A stretch of 57,363 bases of DNA. Origin: Clostridia bacterium. Lineage in GTDB: Bacteria > Bacillota > Clostridia > Christensenellales > Aristaeellaceae. Location: positions 1-57,363 of the forward strand of contig JAFUGS010000095.1 of the NCBI GenBank assembly GCA_017469265.1, given 5' to 3'. Position numbers and translations under genes: made by a program. This document shows positions 27,570 through 36,870 of the stretch, piece after piece. The notes under the pieces are model-generated. The model was given only the letters and a program-made list of their open reading frames with translations, did no database searches and was not told the origin of the DNA. Numbering within the stretch: the stretch's first letter is position 1; each line of letters begins with the position of its first letter.

Positions 27570-29360
27570 ATGAGAAGAATCTGGACATGCCTGCTGGCGC
27601 TGCTGATCCTGCTGTCGGCGGCCGGCCCGGCCCGGGCCGCGGAGGACCGGGACGTCCTGCTGGAGCGGGCGGAAAACCTGGAGGCGGAGATGGAAAAAAG
27701 CCTCCGCTCCGTGATGCTGCATGTGCAGAGCGGGGAGGAACCGGACGCGCCCACGGAGGAGGACGCGCCGGACGCAGTCTTCCTGAAATGCCTGGCCATG
27801 GCGCTGGAAAGCGGATGGGCCCTGGCGGAAACGGAGACGCCGGACATGCCCATGGCGGAGCGCCGGATCCTTTACGCCCGGATGGCGGAGGCGGAGCTGG
27901 AAGCCCTCGCGCCGGGCGCGGAGCTGGCGCTGGAGGATCCGCTGCTGGATTTCCTGCGCCGGGTGTACCTGGCGGACCTGCGGTGGCAGCTGGACGCCAC
28001 AAAACGGGATTACGCGGATCCCATCGCCTTCCTCTGGCGCTGGAACGGGCACCGGCAGGAAGGGCTGAAGGCGCTGTTCTTCATCAACCGGTATTATGGC
28101 GTGTCCATCCGCAAAGCCTTCAAGGACCGGATGAGCAGCGACCTGTACGAAGGCGCGCTGCTGATCAGCGAAAACACCATCGCGGAGCTGATTGATCATC
28201 TGGACGCGGAGCGGGAGGCGGCCGCCTCCGGGGACGCCGAACCGGCGGAAAGCGCCGAAGCCGAAGACATGGTGGAGCTGGGGGAAACCTTCGGCGGCGA
28301 GGTGTGGCATTCGGAGCCCACGGGGAAATACGCCTTCCGGATCTTTGATTTCGACAGAGAGGCCCTGACGATGCAGGTGGAGCTGCGGGAAGCGGAAACG
28401 GAAAACACCGTGCCCTGCGAGCCGATCAATCTGTCCGCCTGGGAAAAGTACCGGAAGGACCGGCGCGTTCTGGACACCTTCTACAAGGTGGGCGGCATCG
28501 CCAACGAGGAGGGAAAACTCAGCTTTGACCTGTATATCAACGTGCTTTTCGACGGCCGGCTGTATAAGGAGCTGAAGGGCCGGATCTCCATGCGGCTGCC
28601 CACCGCCCAGGGCGGAGGCGCTTCCGCGGAGGCGGGCCAGGCTTCCGACGCGTCCTTCCCGGAAGAGGCCATCGCGCAGGATTTTACGGGCCTGAGCCTG
28701 GGGGATCAGATCCTGATGGGCTACTACGAACAGGACGGGGATGCCGCCAACCTGCGGGAGCCCATCGCGTGGAAAATTATTTCCGTCAACAAGAAAAAGC
28801 AGGTGGCCCTGGTGATGGCGGTCTATGGCCTGGACGCCGTTTCCTACGGCACGCTTGGGGATGAGGAAGCGGCGGTGACGGAGGGCTTCAACTGGAAGAA
28901 TTCCTACCTGCGTCAGTGGATGAATGAAACCTTCTACACGGAGTGCTTTACCAGCGCGGAAAAAGCCCGCATCCGGACCGTCAGCAATGTGACCCAGGAC
29001 AAGTCCGGCCGCTTTACCACGAAGGATCAGGTGTTCCTGCTGAACACCATGGAGGTCAAGCGGTACCTGAAGGGCGTCAAGGGCATGGTCTGCGAGGCCA
29101 CGCCCGCGGCGCGGCAGAAGCTGGCGGAAGGCGCCGTCACGAAGGACGGGTACTGCCTCTGGTGGATCCGGGATATGGTGAACGCCGCCGTCAGGGACAA
29201 AAAGGGCAATCTGAAAAAAGGCACCCGCAACCTGGCGGGCTATGTGTACGGCAGCGAAGGCCTGAAGCATTTCCTGCAGAAAAAGGGCGGCGAGATCTAT
29301 CTGGATAATCAGATCCTGGTCCGCCCCGCCATGTGGATCAAGCTTGGAGAACTGGACTGA
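27570..29360 (+). CDS. Exported protein with C-terminal DUF6273 domain
   Basis: A 596-residue secreted protein. The first 23 residues are a signal peptide ending in ARA. A helical, acidic N-terminal region (about 25-230) follows, then a beta-rich segment (about 235-345, GKYAFRIFDFDREALTMQVELREAE), a short Ala/Ser linker, and a C-terminal DUF6273 domain (about 370-596). The last domain has the typical IAWKIISVNKKKQVALV, NWKNSYLRQWMNETFY and QDKSGRFTTKDQVFLL segments, which resemble sulfatase-modifying/lectin-like folds used by secreted proteins of gut Clostridia. AAAAGGAGGACTTTGGG precedes the ATG. It has its own promoter and terminator. No function is established; a surface or carbohydrate-binding role is a guess. 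Confidence 0.75.
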   Translation: MRRIWTCLLALLILLSAAGPARAAEDRDVLLERAENLEAEMEKSLRSVMLHVQSGEEPDAPTEEDAPDAVFLKCLAMALESGWALAETETPDMPMAERRILYARMAEAELEALAPGAELALEDPLLDFLRRVYLADLRWQLDATKRDYADPIAFLWRWNGHRQEGLKALFFINRYYGVSIRKAFKDRMSSDLYEGALLISENTIAELIDHLDAEREAAASGDAEPAESAEAEDMVELGETFGGEVWHSEPTGKYAFRIFDFDREALTMQVELREAETENTVPCEPINLSAWEKYRKDRRVLDTFYKVGGIANEEGKLSFDLYINVLFDGRLYKELKGRISMRLPTAQGGGASAEAGQASDASFPEEAIAQDFTGLSLGDQILMGYYEQDGDAANLREPIAWKIISVNKKKQVALVMAVYGLDAVSYGTLGDEEAAVTEGFNWKNSYLRQWMNETFYTECFTSAEKARIRTVSNVTQDKSGRFTTKDQVFLLNTMEVKRYLKGVKGMVCEATPAARQKLAEGAVTKDGYCLWWIRDMVNAAVRDKKGNLKKGTRNLAGYVYGSEGLKHFLQKKGGEIYLDNQILVRPAMWIKLGELD

Positions 29361-29431
29361 TTTCCCGAAAGCTTTTCCGGCTCCCCCTCTTTTGCGGGTG
29401 CAACTTAGGGATTTTCAATCTCTGGCGAAAG

Positions 29432-29466
29432 ACGGTATAGTCGAGCGATCGGCTATGCCGTTTTTT
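29432..29466 (+). terminator. Intrinsic terminator after the DUF6273-type gene
   Basis: A 12-bp stem with two G-U pairs (ACGGTATAGTCG with CGGCTATGCCGT), a six-base loop and a following T run end the transcript 71 bp after the stop codon. Confidence 0.75.
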
Positions 29467-29623
29467 CATCCCCTTCATGCATCAGCGGCGTGAATTCGCC
29501 GATACAGTTCCAAACAATTCGGATGCGTTGGACGCGATTGCCGTTGATGCGCTCTGCCTTGTGGACAAAAATCCTCTCAACGAACTCCCGGATAATCTCT
29601 GCGGTCAGCTCCTGGACGTGGGC
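29453..29623 (-). pseudogene. Remnant of a serine site-specific recombinase C-terminus
   Basis: The last 56 codons of this minus-strand frame encode VQELTAEIIREFVERIFVHK, AERINGNRVQRIRIVWNCIG and EF. This is the C-terminal (DUF4368-like) end of large serine recombinases carried by clostridial mobile elements. The preceding residues in the frame do not continue the recombinase, and no resolvase catalytic domain is present nearby, so the gene is a truncated relic. It lies in the 595-bp gap between the DUF6273-type gene and hsp20; the remaining bases hold a terminator and the hsp20 control region. It marks a past insertion at this spot. Confidence 0.65.
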
Positions 29624-29822
29624 CGGCTTTTCAAACAGACGGCCGGGCAGCGAAGGCCTTTTTCCATGCGCGGCTTCGCCAGGAAGGCCCGCGCAGGCCG
29701 GGAATGCCGATCCCATTCCGGGAAGAGCGGCGGAGAACAGCCAAGGCTGAAAAAGTGCGAAAAATACAGATAAAGTGAGAAAAACGGCGAAATACATCAA
29801 ATTCAGACGCACAAACCAAAAA

Positions 29823-29865
29823 TTTGACTATTTTTGACCTTTCTATATTTTGACTTTCTTTGACC
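29823..29865 (-). promoter_or_regulatory. Two CtsR heat-shock operator boxes
   Basis: Read on the minus strand, GGTCAAA-AAT-AGTCAAA (29823-29839) and GGTCAAA-GAA-AGTCAAA (29849-29865) match the CtsR heptad repeat RGTCAAANNNRGTCAAA. The second overlaps the -35 box of hsp20. CtsR represses protein-quality-control genes in Bacillota until heat stress; ctsR itself is not in this window. Confidence 0.88.
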
Positions 29866-29877
29866 TTTGAGTATAAT
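29850..29877 (+). promoter_or_regulatory. hsp20 promoter
   Basis: TTGACT (29850-29855), a 16-bp spacer and a perfect TATAAT (29872-29877). The -35 lies inside the second CtsR box, so repression by steric block is expected. Confidence 0.82.
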
Positions 29878-29955
29878 CATAATTGTTCCGAGAGGGACCC
29901 GGAGGAACACCAGCTCCTCCTGGAAAATGAATGTGTTTGAATGGAGGCTTTGAAT

Positions 29956-30417
29956 ATGAGTACTTATCTTCCGACCCTGTTTGGGGAAAACCTGATGGAC
30001 GTTTTCAATGACTTTGACCGGGACTTTTTCCGGGGCATCCGGATGCCGGAGCATGTGCTGTACGGCAAGAACGCGCCGCACCTGATGAAGACCGATGTCC
30101 GTGAGACGGAAACCGGGTATGAAGTGGACATGGATCTGCCGGGCTTCAAGAAGGATGAGATCAAGCTGGAGCTGAACAACGGCACCCTGACCGTTTCCAC
30201 CCAGAAGTCCATGGAGAAGAAGGACGAGGACAAGAACGGCAAGCTGCTGCGCCAGGAGCGCTACGCCGGCAGCATGAGCCGGAGCTTCTACGTGGGCGAG
30301 CATGTCACGGAGGAGGACGTGAAGGCCCGCTTCGAGGATGGGGTGCTCCGCCTTTCGATCCCGAAGAAGGACGCGAAAAAGGTGGAAGAAAAGAAGACCA
30401 TCCTGATCGAGGGATAA
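29956..30417 (+). CDS. Small heat-shock protein, Hsp20/alpha-crystallin family
   Basis: A 153-residue ATP-independent chaperone that holds unfolding proteins. The alpha-crystallin domain spans about residues 44-140, with VDMDLPGFKKDEIKLELNNG, the SRSFYVGE strand, and the ARFEDGVLRLSIPKK segment (GVLxLxIPK signature). The C-terminal tail carries TILIEG. I chose the ATG at 29956 because GGAGG lies eight bases upstream; the ATG at 29941 precedes that site. Two CtsR boxes on its promoter predict heat and protein-stress induction. It is monocistronic, with a bidirectional terminator after it. Confidence 0.96.
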   Translation: MSTYLPTLFGENLMDVFNDFDRDFFRGIRMPEHVLYGKNAPHLMKTDVRETETGYEVDMDLPGFKKDEIKLELNNGTLTVSTQKSMEKKDEDKNGKLLRQERYAGSMSRSFYVGEHVTEEDVKARFEDGVLRLSIPKKDAKKVEEKKTILIEG

Positions 30418-30444
30418 CCTTTCCCGGAGGAAAACCAAAAAAGC

Positions 30445-30483
30445 AAAAACAGCACCCGCGGCCGCGCCGCGGGTGCTGTTTTT
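30445..30483. terminator. Bidirectional terminator between hsp20 and the YgjP-like gene
   Basis: An 18-bp perfect inverted repeat beginning in a run of A and ending in a run of T, with a CGC loop. It serves both convergent genes. Confidence 0.92.
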
Positions 30484-30506
30484 CGGTTCGGACGGGTGAA
30501 GGCGCC

Positions 30507-31061
30507 TCAGGGCAGCCGGGCCAGCAGCTCGGCGCCGTGCTCCTTCAGCCAGCGGTGGTGCCGGTCGTAATCCGGAAAAACCCGGTAGACGTATTGATAA
30601 AAGCGGGGGGAGTGATTCATCTCCTTCATGTGGCACAGCTCATGCACCACCACCGCGTCCAGGGTTTCCCGGGGAGCCAGCATGAGCAGGCAGTTGAAAT
30701 TCAGGTTTCCGCCGGAGGAACAGCTGCCCCATCGGGTCCGCTGATTGCGGATGGTGATCCGCCGGGGCAGGACGCCCAGCAGCGGCGCGTAATGGCGGAC
30801 CCGCTCGGGGATGTACCGCAGGGCCTCGTCCGCCAGGGCGTGCAGCTCGGCGGAGGTCAGCTTCGGAATCTCCGCCGCGGCCCGGGCCTTTTCCTGGCTT
30901 TTCGCCAGATGGGAAAGGATCCAGGCTTCCTTGTCCTGAATCAGCTTTTCAATCTCGGCGGGGGAGGCGCCCAGCGGGGCCCGGACGGTCAGCCGCCCCT
31001 CCCGGATTTCCAGCCCAAGACTCCTGCGGTGGCTGAAAACCACCTGATAGGGTATTTTCAT
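30507..31061 (-). CDS. YgjP-like (M48-type, DUF45) zinc metallopeptidase-fold protein
   Basis: A 184-residue cytoplasmic protein with HELCHMKEMNHS, the HExxH zinc motif with a third ligand His nine residues on. It has the family-typical RTRWGSCSSGGNLNFN segment and an N-terminal HRRSLGLEIREGRLTVRAP beta strand region. Relatives (YgjP) are annotated as metal-dependent hydrolases, and the E. coli member has been described as acting on pyrimidine nucleotides; the true substrate here is unknown. It is the last gene of a minus-strand group with the flavin reductase and lysA, 64 bp after the former. Confidence 0.88.
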   Translation of the reverse strand: MKIPYQVVFSHRRSLGLEIREGRLTVRAPLGASPAEIEKLIQDKEAWILSHLAKSQEKARAAAEIPKLTSAELHALADEALRYIPERVRHYAPLLGVLPRRITIRNQRTRWGSCSSGGNLNFNCLLMLAPRETLDAVVVHELCHMKEMNHSPRFYQYVYRVFPDYDRHHRWLKEHGAELLARLP

Positions 31062-31125
31062 GATGTTCCTTTCCCCCGGGCGCTTCCCGTTTTTCCCTCC
31101 GGGCCGGCCGCCGGGAGGGGAAAGC

Positions 31126-31764
31126 TTACGCCTGCCGGTACTCCTTCATGCGCTTTTCGAAAACATCGGGGCGGGCGACGGACCAGCCGAAGAAGCCCAG
31201 CACATCGCCCAGCCGCTGGTACAGGCCGTGGCTGTAGGCTACCAGCCCCGCCTTTTCCAGATGAAGGCCGCCCTTTTCGTCCACCAGGTCCCCACGGACG
31301 CTGACGGCGGCTACTTCCCCGAGAAACAGGTCATGGCTGCCCAGGGGGATGATCTGGCGCACCTGACAGCTGAGGCTGAGGGGCGCGGCGTCCACCGCCG
31401 GGGCAAAGGCCATTTTTTCCGCGGGACGGTAGCGCAGGCCGCAGGCCTGCGCCTTATCCATGTCCCGGCCGCTGCGCACGCCACAGAAATCGGTGGCGCG
31501 GCAGAGGGCCTCATCCACCAGGTTGACCACGAACTCGCCGGAATCCCGGATCATGGCGTGGGAAAACCGGGAGGGGCGGATGCTGACGGAAACCATGGGC
31601 GGCTCGGAATTGACCGTGCCGGCCCAGGCGGCGGTCACCAGATTCCGGCGGTCCGGATGATCCTTCTCGCCGCAGCTGACCAGCACCACGGGGGTGGGAT
31701 TCAGCAGCGTGGCCGGGGGAAAGGAAACATAATCGCGCTCCGCGGGCGGGGTGTGCGCCGGCAT
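31126..31764 (-). CDS. Flavin reductase-like FMN-binding protein
   Basis: A 212-residue protein of the flavin-reductase-like split-barrel family. The N-terminal PTPVVLVSC, the RRNLVTAAWAGTVNSEPPMV segment with the FMN-phosphate contact region, and DSGEFVVNLVDE are typical. Such proteins bind FMN and reduce flavins or act as NAD(P)H oxidoreductases with unknown electron acceptors in anaerobes. GGAGGGAAATCC precedes the ATG. It follows lysA by 17 bp on the same transcript; the pairing has no clear functional logic. Confidence 0.88.
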   Translation of the reverse strand: MPAHTPPAERDYVSFPPATLLNPTPVVLVSCGEKDHPDRRNLVTAAWAGTVNSEPPMVSVSIRPSRFSHAMIRDSGEFVVNLVDEALCRATDFCGVRSGRDMDKAQACGLRYRPAEKMAFAPAVDAAPLSLSCQVRQIIPLGSHDLFLGEVAAVSVRGDLVDEKGGLHLEKAGLVAYSHGLYQRLGDVLGFFGWSVARPDVFEKRMKEYRQA

Positions 31765-31781
31765 GGATTTCCCTCCTTTTT

Positions 31782-33011
31782 TCAGAACCGCAGGGTGGCA
31801 AAGTAATCCTCCGGCGTCTCGGCCCGGCGGATCATGCGGAAATCCCCATCCGCGGTCCGGAGGATTTCCGCGCTGCGCAGCCGGCCGTTGTAATTGTATC
31901 CCATGGCGTAGCCGTGGGCGCCGGTGTCGTGAATCACCAGCAGGTCGCCGACGCGGATCTCCGGCAGGGCGCGCTGGATGGCAAACTTGTCATTGTTTTC
32001 GCAGAGGCAGCCCGTGACGTCGTACACATGGTCCAGGGGCTGATCCGCCTTGCCGCAGACGGTGATGTGGTGGTACGCGCCATACATGGCGGGGCGCATC
32101 AGGTCCACGGCGCAGGCGTCCACGCCGATGTAGTCCCGGTGGATCTTCTTTTCGTGCACCGCCCGGGTCACCAGCCAGCCGCAGGGGCCGGTCATCCACC
32201 GGCCCAGCTCCGACTTGATGGCCACATCCCCGCGAGGGCACTCCCGGGCGTAGATTTCCCGGATAGCCTTGCCGACCGCCTGAATATCCACTTCCGCCTG
32301 GCCCGGCTCATAGGGAATGCCGATGCCGCCGGACAGGTTGATGAAGGCGAAGCCCAGGCCGGTTTTTTCCGCCAGATCCCGCCCGAGGCGCAGCAGGATG
32401 CCCGCCAGCTCCGGGTAGTAGGAGGCGGCCATGGTGTTGGAGGACAGGAAGGCGTGCAGCCCGAACCGCTCCGCGCCCAGCTCCTTCAGCCGCAGCAGCC
32501 CCCGCAGCAGCTGATCCGCCGGCATGCCGTACTTGGCCTCGCCGGGATTGCCCATGATGGTGTTGCCGATGGAAAAATCCCCGCCGGGGTTGTACCGCAG
32601 GCAGACGCAGGCCGGGATGCCGCCGTGGGCGGCCAGCAGGTCGATGTCGCTCAGGTCATCCAGGTTGATATAGGCGCCCAGGGACCGGGCCAGATCAAAT
32701 TCCGAGGGGGGCATGGCGTTGGCGGAGAACATGATGCCCTCGTCCCGGAAGCCGCACCGCTCCGCCAGCATCAGCTCCGTGGCGGAGGAGCAGTCCAGCC
32801 CGCAGCCCTCTTCCCCCAGTACGCGGAGGATCGCGGGGTTGGGCAGGGCCTTGACGGCGAAATACTCCCGGAAATCCGGGCACCAGGCAAAGGCTGCCTT
32901 CAGCCGGCGGGCCCGCTCCCGGATGCCCGCCTCGTCATACAGATGAAAGGGGGTGGGGAAACGCGCGGCGGCGTCGGCGAAGACCTGGTCGGAAAGCGCG
33001 AAATTCGGCAT
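31782..33011 (-). CDS. lysA: Diaminopimelate decarboxylase-type PLP enzyme
   Basis: A 409-residue fold-III PLP decarboxylase. The PLP lysine lies in YFAVKALPNP (K54). The phosphate-binding glycine loop is LSGGIGIPYEPG, the ELGR-MTGP arginine motif is present, and the dimer-contributed Cys lies in TGCLCENNDKFA, where DapDC has CesgD. It probably converts meso-diaminopimelate to lysine. The histidine stacking on PLP lies in GLHAFLSSNT, a variant of the usual HIGS. Related carboxynorspermidine and arginine decarboxylases are alternatives, but length and motifs favour LysA. GGAGGAATGCCCC precedes the ATG. It starts 35 bp after smc. Confidence 0.85.
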   Translation of the reverse strand: MPNFALSDQVFADAAARFPTPFHLYDEAGIRERARRLKAAFAWCPDFREYFAVKALPNPAILRVLGEEGCGLDCSSATELMLAERCGFRDEGIMFSANAMPPSEFDLARSLGAYINLDDLSDIDLLAAHGGIPACVCLRYNPGGDFSIGNTIMGNPGEAKYGMPADQLLRGLLRLKELGAERFGLHAFLSSNTMAASYYPELAGILLRLGRDLAEKTGLGFAFINLSGGIGIPYEPGQAEVDIQAVGKAIREIYARECPRGDVAIKSELGRWMTGPCGWLVTRAVHEKKIHRDYIGVDACAVDLMRPAMYGAYHHITVCGKADQPLDHVYDVTGCLCENNDKFAIQRALPEIRVGDLLVIHDTGAHGYAMGYNYNGRLRSAEILRTADGDFRMIRRAETPEDYFATLRF

Positions 33012-33046
33012 GGGGCATTCCTCCTTGACGGGTTCGGTGGGCGGGA

Positions 33047-36000
33047 TTACTCCTGATAATCCTGCAGGGATACGGAGACCATCTTGCTGACTCCCTGCTC
33101 CTCCATGGCGACGCCGTAGAGAGCGTTGGCCCGCTCCATGGTGCCCTTCCGGTGGGTGACCACCACGAACTGGGTTTCTTTGGAGTATTCCACGAGATAA
33201 TCGGCGAAGTAGCCGATGTTCGCGTCATCCAGGGCGGCTTCGATTTCGTCCAGAATGCAGAAGGGGGTGGGCTTCAGCTTCAGCGTGGCGAAAAGAATGG
33301 CGATGGCGGTCAACGTCCGCTCGCCGCCGGAAAGCAGCGTCAGCAGCTGCAGCTTCTTGCCCGGGGGCTGGGCGTTGATCTCGATGCCGCAGTTCAGCGG
33401 ATCCGCGGGATCCATCAGGATCAGCTCCGCGTGGCCGCCGCCGAAAAGCCGCTGGAAGGTTTCGGAAAAATACCCCTGCAGCAGGGTAAAATTCTCCACG
33501 AAGGTGGTCTTCATCTGCTCCAGCAGCCGGGCGATCAGATCCTTCAGGTCGGCCTCGGCCTTTTCCAGATCCTGCCGCTGGCTGGTCAGCTCGTCCGCCC
33601 GGGCCTTGGTATCCGCGTACTCCTCCACGGCCTTGACGTTGACCACGCCCATGGCGCGGATCTCCGTGGAGATCTCCGCCGCCCGGCGGTCCGCTTCCGT
33701 GACGTTGAAGCCCTCCGCCTGGCGGAATTCCTCCGCGCCGGCTTCCGTCACCTCGTAGGTGTTCCAGATCCGGTCCCGCAGGACTTTCAGATCCCCGTCC
33801 GTCCGGGAGCGGCTCAGCTCCAGCCGGTGCATTTTGTCCGCGTCCCGGGCCCGGGACTGATGCAGCCCCTCGATGTCGGACAGAATCTGCTTCAGATCCG
33901 CCTGGCGGGCGGCCCGGGTTTCCTCCAGGGAGCGGGTGACCAGCTCCCGGCCGCCCTGATCCGCGGCGGCCTGGCGCACGGTTTCCCGCAGCTTTTCCAG
34001 CTCCCCGGCGTCCAGGGCCTCCTGCGCCGCCATCTGGTCCAGCTCCTGCCGGCGGCGGCGCTGCTCCCGCTCCACGCGGTCCTGCTCCTGCCGGAACCGG
34101 TCCTGATCCCGCAGGAGGGTTTCCGCCTCGTGCTTCAGGTCGCTGACCTCCAGGGTCAGCCGCAGAGTTTCCGCCTCGGCCTTTTCCGCCTCCTGCCGGG
34201 CTTCCTGCAGCGAAGCCTGGAGCCGGGCAGTTTCCTGCTCCATCTCCTCCCGGGACAGCTGGGTCTTTTCCGTGTCGCCGGATACCATGGACAGCTGCTC
34301 CTCGATCTGCATCATGGATTCCATCAGCTGCTCCCGGGCGGCCTCGGACTCGGACAGGCGCAGGGCGTGCCCGTCCCGGTCCGCCTGGGCGTTCTGCAGA
34401 TGCTCCGTTTCCCGGGCGACGGCGATCTCCTGCTGATGCAGGTCCTCCAGCCGCTGGCCGCTCTCCCGCTTCAGGGCCTCCTTCTCCCGCTGGCCTTCCT
34501 GCATGGTCCGCAGCAGGGTTTCCAGCTCCCGCTGGCCGGAGGCCAGCTTCTCCGTCAGCTCCTTCAGCTCCCGCTCCCGGGAAAAGAAGTTGACGCTTTT
34601 GGAGGACACGGAGCCGCCGGTCATGGAGCCGCCGGAGTGCATGACGTCCCCCTGCAGCGTGACCAGCCGGAAGGCGTGGCGCCCCCGGCGCATGATGGCG
34701 ATGCCCGCGTCCAGATCCCTGGCGATGACCGTGCGGCCCAGCAGGTTTTCCACAATGCCCCGGTACCGCGGGTCGCAGGAGACCAGCTCCGACGCGACCC
34801 CGACGCAGCCGGGCATGCGGAGCGCTTCCCGCTCCGCCGCGTTCAGCAGCCGGGACTGCACGGCGGAAACCGGCAGGAAGGTGGCCCGGCCCAGGTGGTT
34901 CTGCCGCAGATGCTCGATGAGCCGCTTGGCGGTTTCCTCGTCCTCGGTGACGATGTTCTGCTGCTGTGCCCCCAGGACCATGTCCAGGGCGGTCTCATAT
35001 TCCCGGGGCACCTGAATCAGCTGGCCCAGGACGCCGTGGACGCCCTCCAGCCCCCGGTCCCGGGCGAATTTGACGGCGGCCCGGACGGAATGGGCGTAGC
35101 CCTCCATCTCCCGGGACATTTCGGCCAGCAGCTTCTGGCGGGATTCCATGTCCCGCATCTCCGCCAGCTTCCGGTCATAGCGCTGCCGGGCTTCAATCAC
35201 GTCCGCGTCGCTCCGGTTCAGCCGGTCCACCGCGTCCTGCCACTGGTCCGCCTTCTCCTGCCGCAGGGCTTCCTCCCGGGCCAGCTCCGCGGCGGCGGCG
35301 GCCACGGCCCCGTCCTTTTCGGCCGCTTCCCGCTTCATCTGTTCGCAGGAGACGGAGATTTCCCCCAGCCGGGTTTCCATGGTGGAAAGCATGGTCTTGA
35401 GCCGGGTCTGGTTATTCATGGCGGCGGCGTGCAGGTTCATGGCTTCCATGACCGCGTTCTTCTGGGCTTCCAGGGCTTCCTCCCGGGTTTCCTCCTCCCG
35501 GTGGGCCTCCGCTTCCTTCCGCTGGGCCTCGGCCAGGGCGGCTTCCTCCTCCGCCAGCAGCCGGGCCCGGTCCTCCCGGCCGTTCTCGTTCTCGGAAAAG
35601 AGGGCGGTCAGCTCCGCCATGCGGGCGTCGGCTTCCGCCATGTCGCTCTCGGTGCGCTCCCGGTTTTCCTGGCGGCGGGCCTGCCGCTCCTCCACCCGGC
35701 GGACGGCGTCCTGGGCGGCGTGCAGGGCCTCCAGCCCGGCCATGACCGTGGCGTGAGCCGCGGAAACCTTCTCCTCCAGCTGGGCGATCTCAGCCTGCAG
35801 GGCGTCCCGCCGCTCCGCCTTCTGCTGCAGGGTGGCTTCCGCCTGCTCCAGCACGGCGGACATGGACTGCATGTCGCTGTCCAGGGAGCGGAGCCTCGCT
35901 TCCATTTTTTCACTGCGGATCAGGAAAAGGTTCAGGTCCAGCACCTTCAGTTCGGCGCTGAGCTCCAGGTAGACTCGGGCGTTCTTCGCTTCCTCCTCCA

Positions 36001-36613
36001 GGGGGGCCAGGCGGCGGTTCAGCTCGTCCAGAATGTCGTCCACCCGGGAAAGATTGTCCTGGGTCCGGGCCAGCTTTTTGTCCGCCTCTTCCTTCCGGGC
36101 CCGGAACTTGACGATGCCGGCGGCTTCCTCGAAAACCAGACGGCGGTCCTCCCCCTTGCGGGAAAGAATCTCGTCAATGCGGCCCTGGCCGATGATGGAG
36201 TAGCCTTCCTTGCCGATGCCCGTGTCCCGGAAAAGATCAATCACGTCCTTGAGCCGGCAGGTGGACCGGTTCAGAAAATATTCGCTCTCCCCGGAGCGGT
36301 AGACCCGGCGGGTGACCATAATTTCCGCGTAATCCATGGGCAGGGCCCGGTCCTCATTGTCAAAAACCAGGGAGACCTCGCAGTAGGAAAGGGGTTTGCG
36401 CTTCTGGGTGCCGTTGAAAATGACGTCCTGCATGCTGCTGCCCCGCAGCAGCTTGGCGCTCTGCTCCCCCAGCACCCAGCGGACGGCGTCCCCGATGTTG
36501 CTTTTGCCGGATCCGTTCGGCCCCACGATGGCGGTGATTCCCTCGTTCAGGACGATTTCCGTCCGCTGGGCGAAGGACTTGAACCCGTAGAGCTCCAGTT
36601 TCTTCAGTCGCAT
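33047..36613 (-). CDS. smc: Chromosome segregation SMC ATPase
   Basis: A full-length 1188-residue SMC protein, which condenses and separates chromosomes with ScpA and ScpB. Residues 1-160 form the N-terminal ATPase half, with Walker A GPNGSGKS at 31-38. Long coiled coils (about 165-510 and 670-1020) flank a hinge at about 520-670 that contains [13 protein letters not shown] and [16 protein letters not shown]. The C-terminal half has the signature [14 protein letters not shown] and Walker [26 protein letters not shown] stands before the ATG. The leader contains a hairpin repeat (36628-36670). It is distant from rnc, unlike the common rnc-smc-ftsY order. Confidence 0.98.
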   Translation of the reverse strand: MRLKKLELYGFKSFAQRTEIVLNEGITAIVGPNGSGKSNIGDAVRWVLGEQSAKLLRGSSMQDVIFNGTQKRKPLSYCEVSLVFDNEDRALPMDYAEIMVTRRVYRSGESEYFLNRSTCRLKDVIDLFRDTGIGKEGYSIIGQGRIDEILSRKGEDRRLVFEEAAGIVKFRARKEEADKKLARTQDNLSRVDDILDELNRRLAPLEEEAKNARVYLELSAELKVLDLNLFLIRSEKMEARLRSLDSDMQSMSAVLEQAEATLQQKAERRDALQAEIAQLEEKVSAAHATVMAGLEALHAAQDAVRRVEERQARRQENRERTESDMAEADARMAELTALFSENENGREDRARLLAEEEAALAEAQRKEAEAHREEETREEALEAQKNAVMEAMNLHAAAMNNQTRLKTMLSTMETRLGEISVSCEQMKREAAEKDGAVAAAAAELAREEALRQEKADQWQDAVDRLNRSDADVIEARQRYDRKLAEMRDMESRQKLLAEMSREMEGYAHSVRAAVKFARDRGLEGVHGVLGQLIQVPREYETALDMVLGAQQQNIVTEDEETAKRLIEHLRQNHLGRATFLPVSAVQSRLLNAAEREALRMPGCVGVASELVSCDPRYRGIVENLLGRTVIARDLDAGIAIMRRGRHAFRLVTLQGDVMHSGGSMTGGSVSSKSVNFFSRERELKELTEKLASGQRELETLLRTMQEGQREKEALKRESGQRLEDLHQQEIAVARETEHLQNAQADRDGHALRLSESEAAREQLMESMMQIEEQLSMVSGDTEKTQLSREEMEQETARLQASLQEARQEAEKAEAETLRLTLEVSDLKHEAETLLRDQDRFRQEQDRVEREQRRRRQELDQMAAQEALDAGELEKLRETVRQAAADQGGRELVTRSLEETRAARQADLKQILSDIEGLHQSRARDADKMHRLELSRSRTDGDLKVLRDRIWNTYEVTEAGAEEFRQAEGFNVTEADRRAAEISTEIRAMGVVNVKAVEEYADTKARADELTSQRQDLEKAEADLKDLIARLLEQMKTTFVENFTLLQGYFSETFQRLFGGGHAELILMDPADPLNCGIEINAQPPGKKLQLLTLLSGGERTLTAIAILFATLKLKPTPFCILDEIEAALDDANIGYFADYLVEYSKETQFVVVTHRKGTMERANALYGVAMEEQGVSKMVSVSLQDYQE

Positions 36614-36627
36614 TGATTCCTCTTTGG

Positions 36628-36670
36628 TATCTCTTCAGTCGCTCCGCTTTCTGGACTGAATCGTTACCCT
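36628..36670 (-). repeat. Short hairpin repeat in the smc leader
   Basis: On the minus strand this reads GTAACGATTCAGTCCAGAAA then GCGGAGCGACTGAAGAGATA then CC. TTCAGTC and GACTGAA form a 7-bp stem. Its left half matches 41302-41330 and its right half matches 39525-39546 and 41590-41611, so it belongs to a dispersed family. Confidence 0.75.
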
Positions 36671-36747
36671 CTTTGATCCAAAGTACTTCCGGCGGCTTTG
36701 CGGAACCGGCCGGGACCTTTCCGCCGCAAGGCGCGAAAGGACAAGCT

Positions 36748-36776
36748 ATCTTAGCACAATTTCGCGGGAAAAGGAA
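36748..36776 (-). promoter_or_regulatory. Possible smc promoter
   Basis: On the minus strand an extended -10 (TGCTAAGAT, 36748-36756) lies 17 bp from a poor -35 (TTCCTT). It would give a leader of about 130 bases carrying the hairpin repeat. Confidence 0.4.
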
Positions 36777-36830
36777 CAGGAGGATTGCTTTTCCGGCGCT
36801 TTTTCGGCTATTTCCTGTTTCCGGGGAATA

Positions 36831-36839
36831 TGGTATACT
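36831..36839 (+). promoter_or_regulatory. Extended -10 promoter for the GTPase-NYN gene
   Basis: TGGTATACT is an extended -10 box 31 bp before the start codon; the -35 position (TTTCCT, 36811-36816) is weak. Confidence 0.5.
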
Positions 36840-36870
36840 GCCTGCGAAGACCGGGAAAGGAGGGAGCGCC

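Noticed and set aside
33152-36616. A 1154-codon open frame on the plus strand opposite smc, and many other long antisense frames
   Set aside because: These mirror the GC-rich codon use of real genes; they have no ribosome-binding sites or recognisable domains, and smc on the minus strand is certain.
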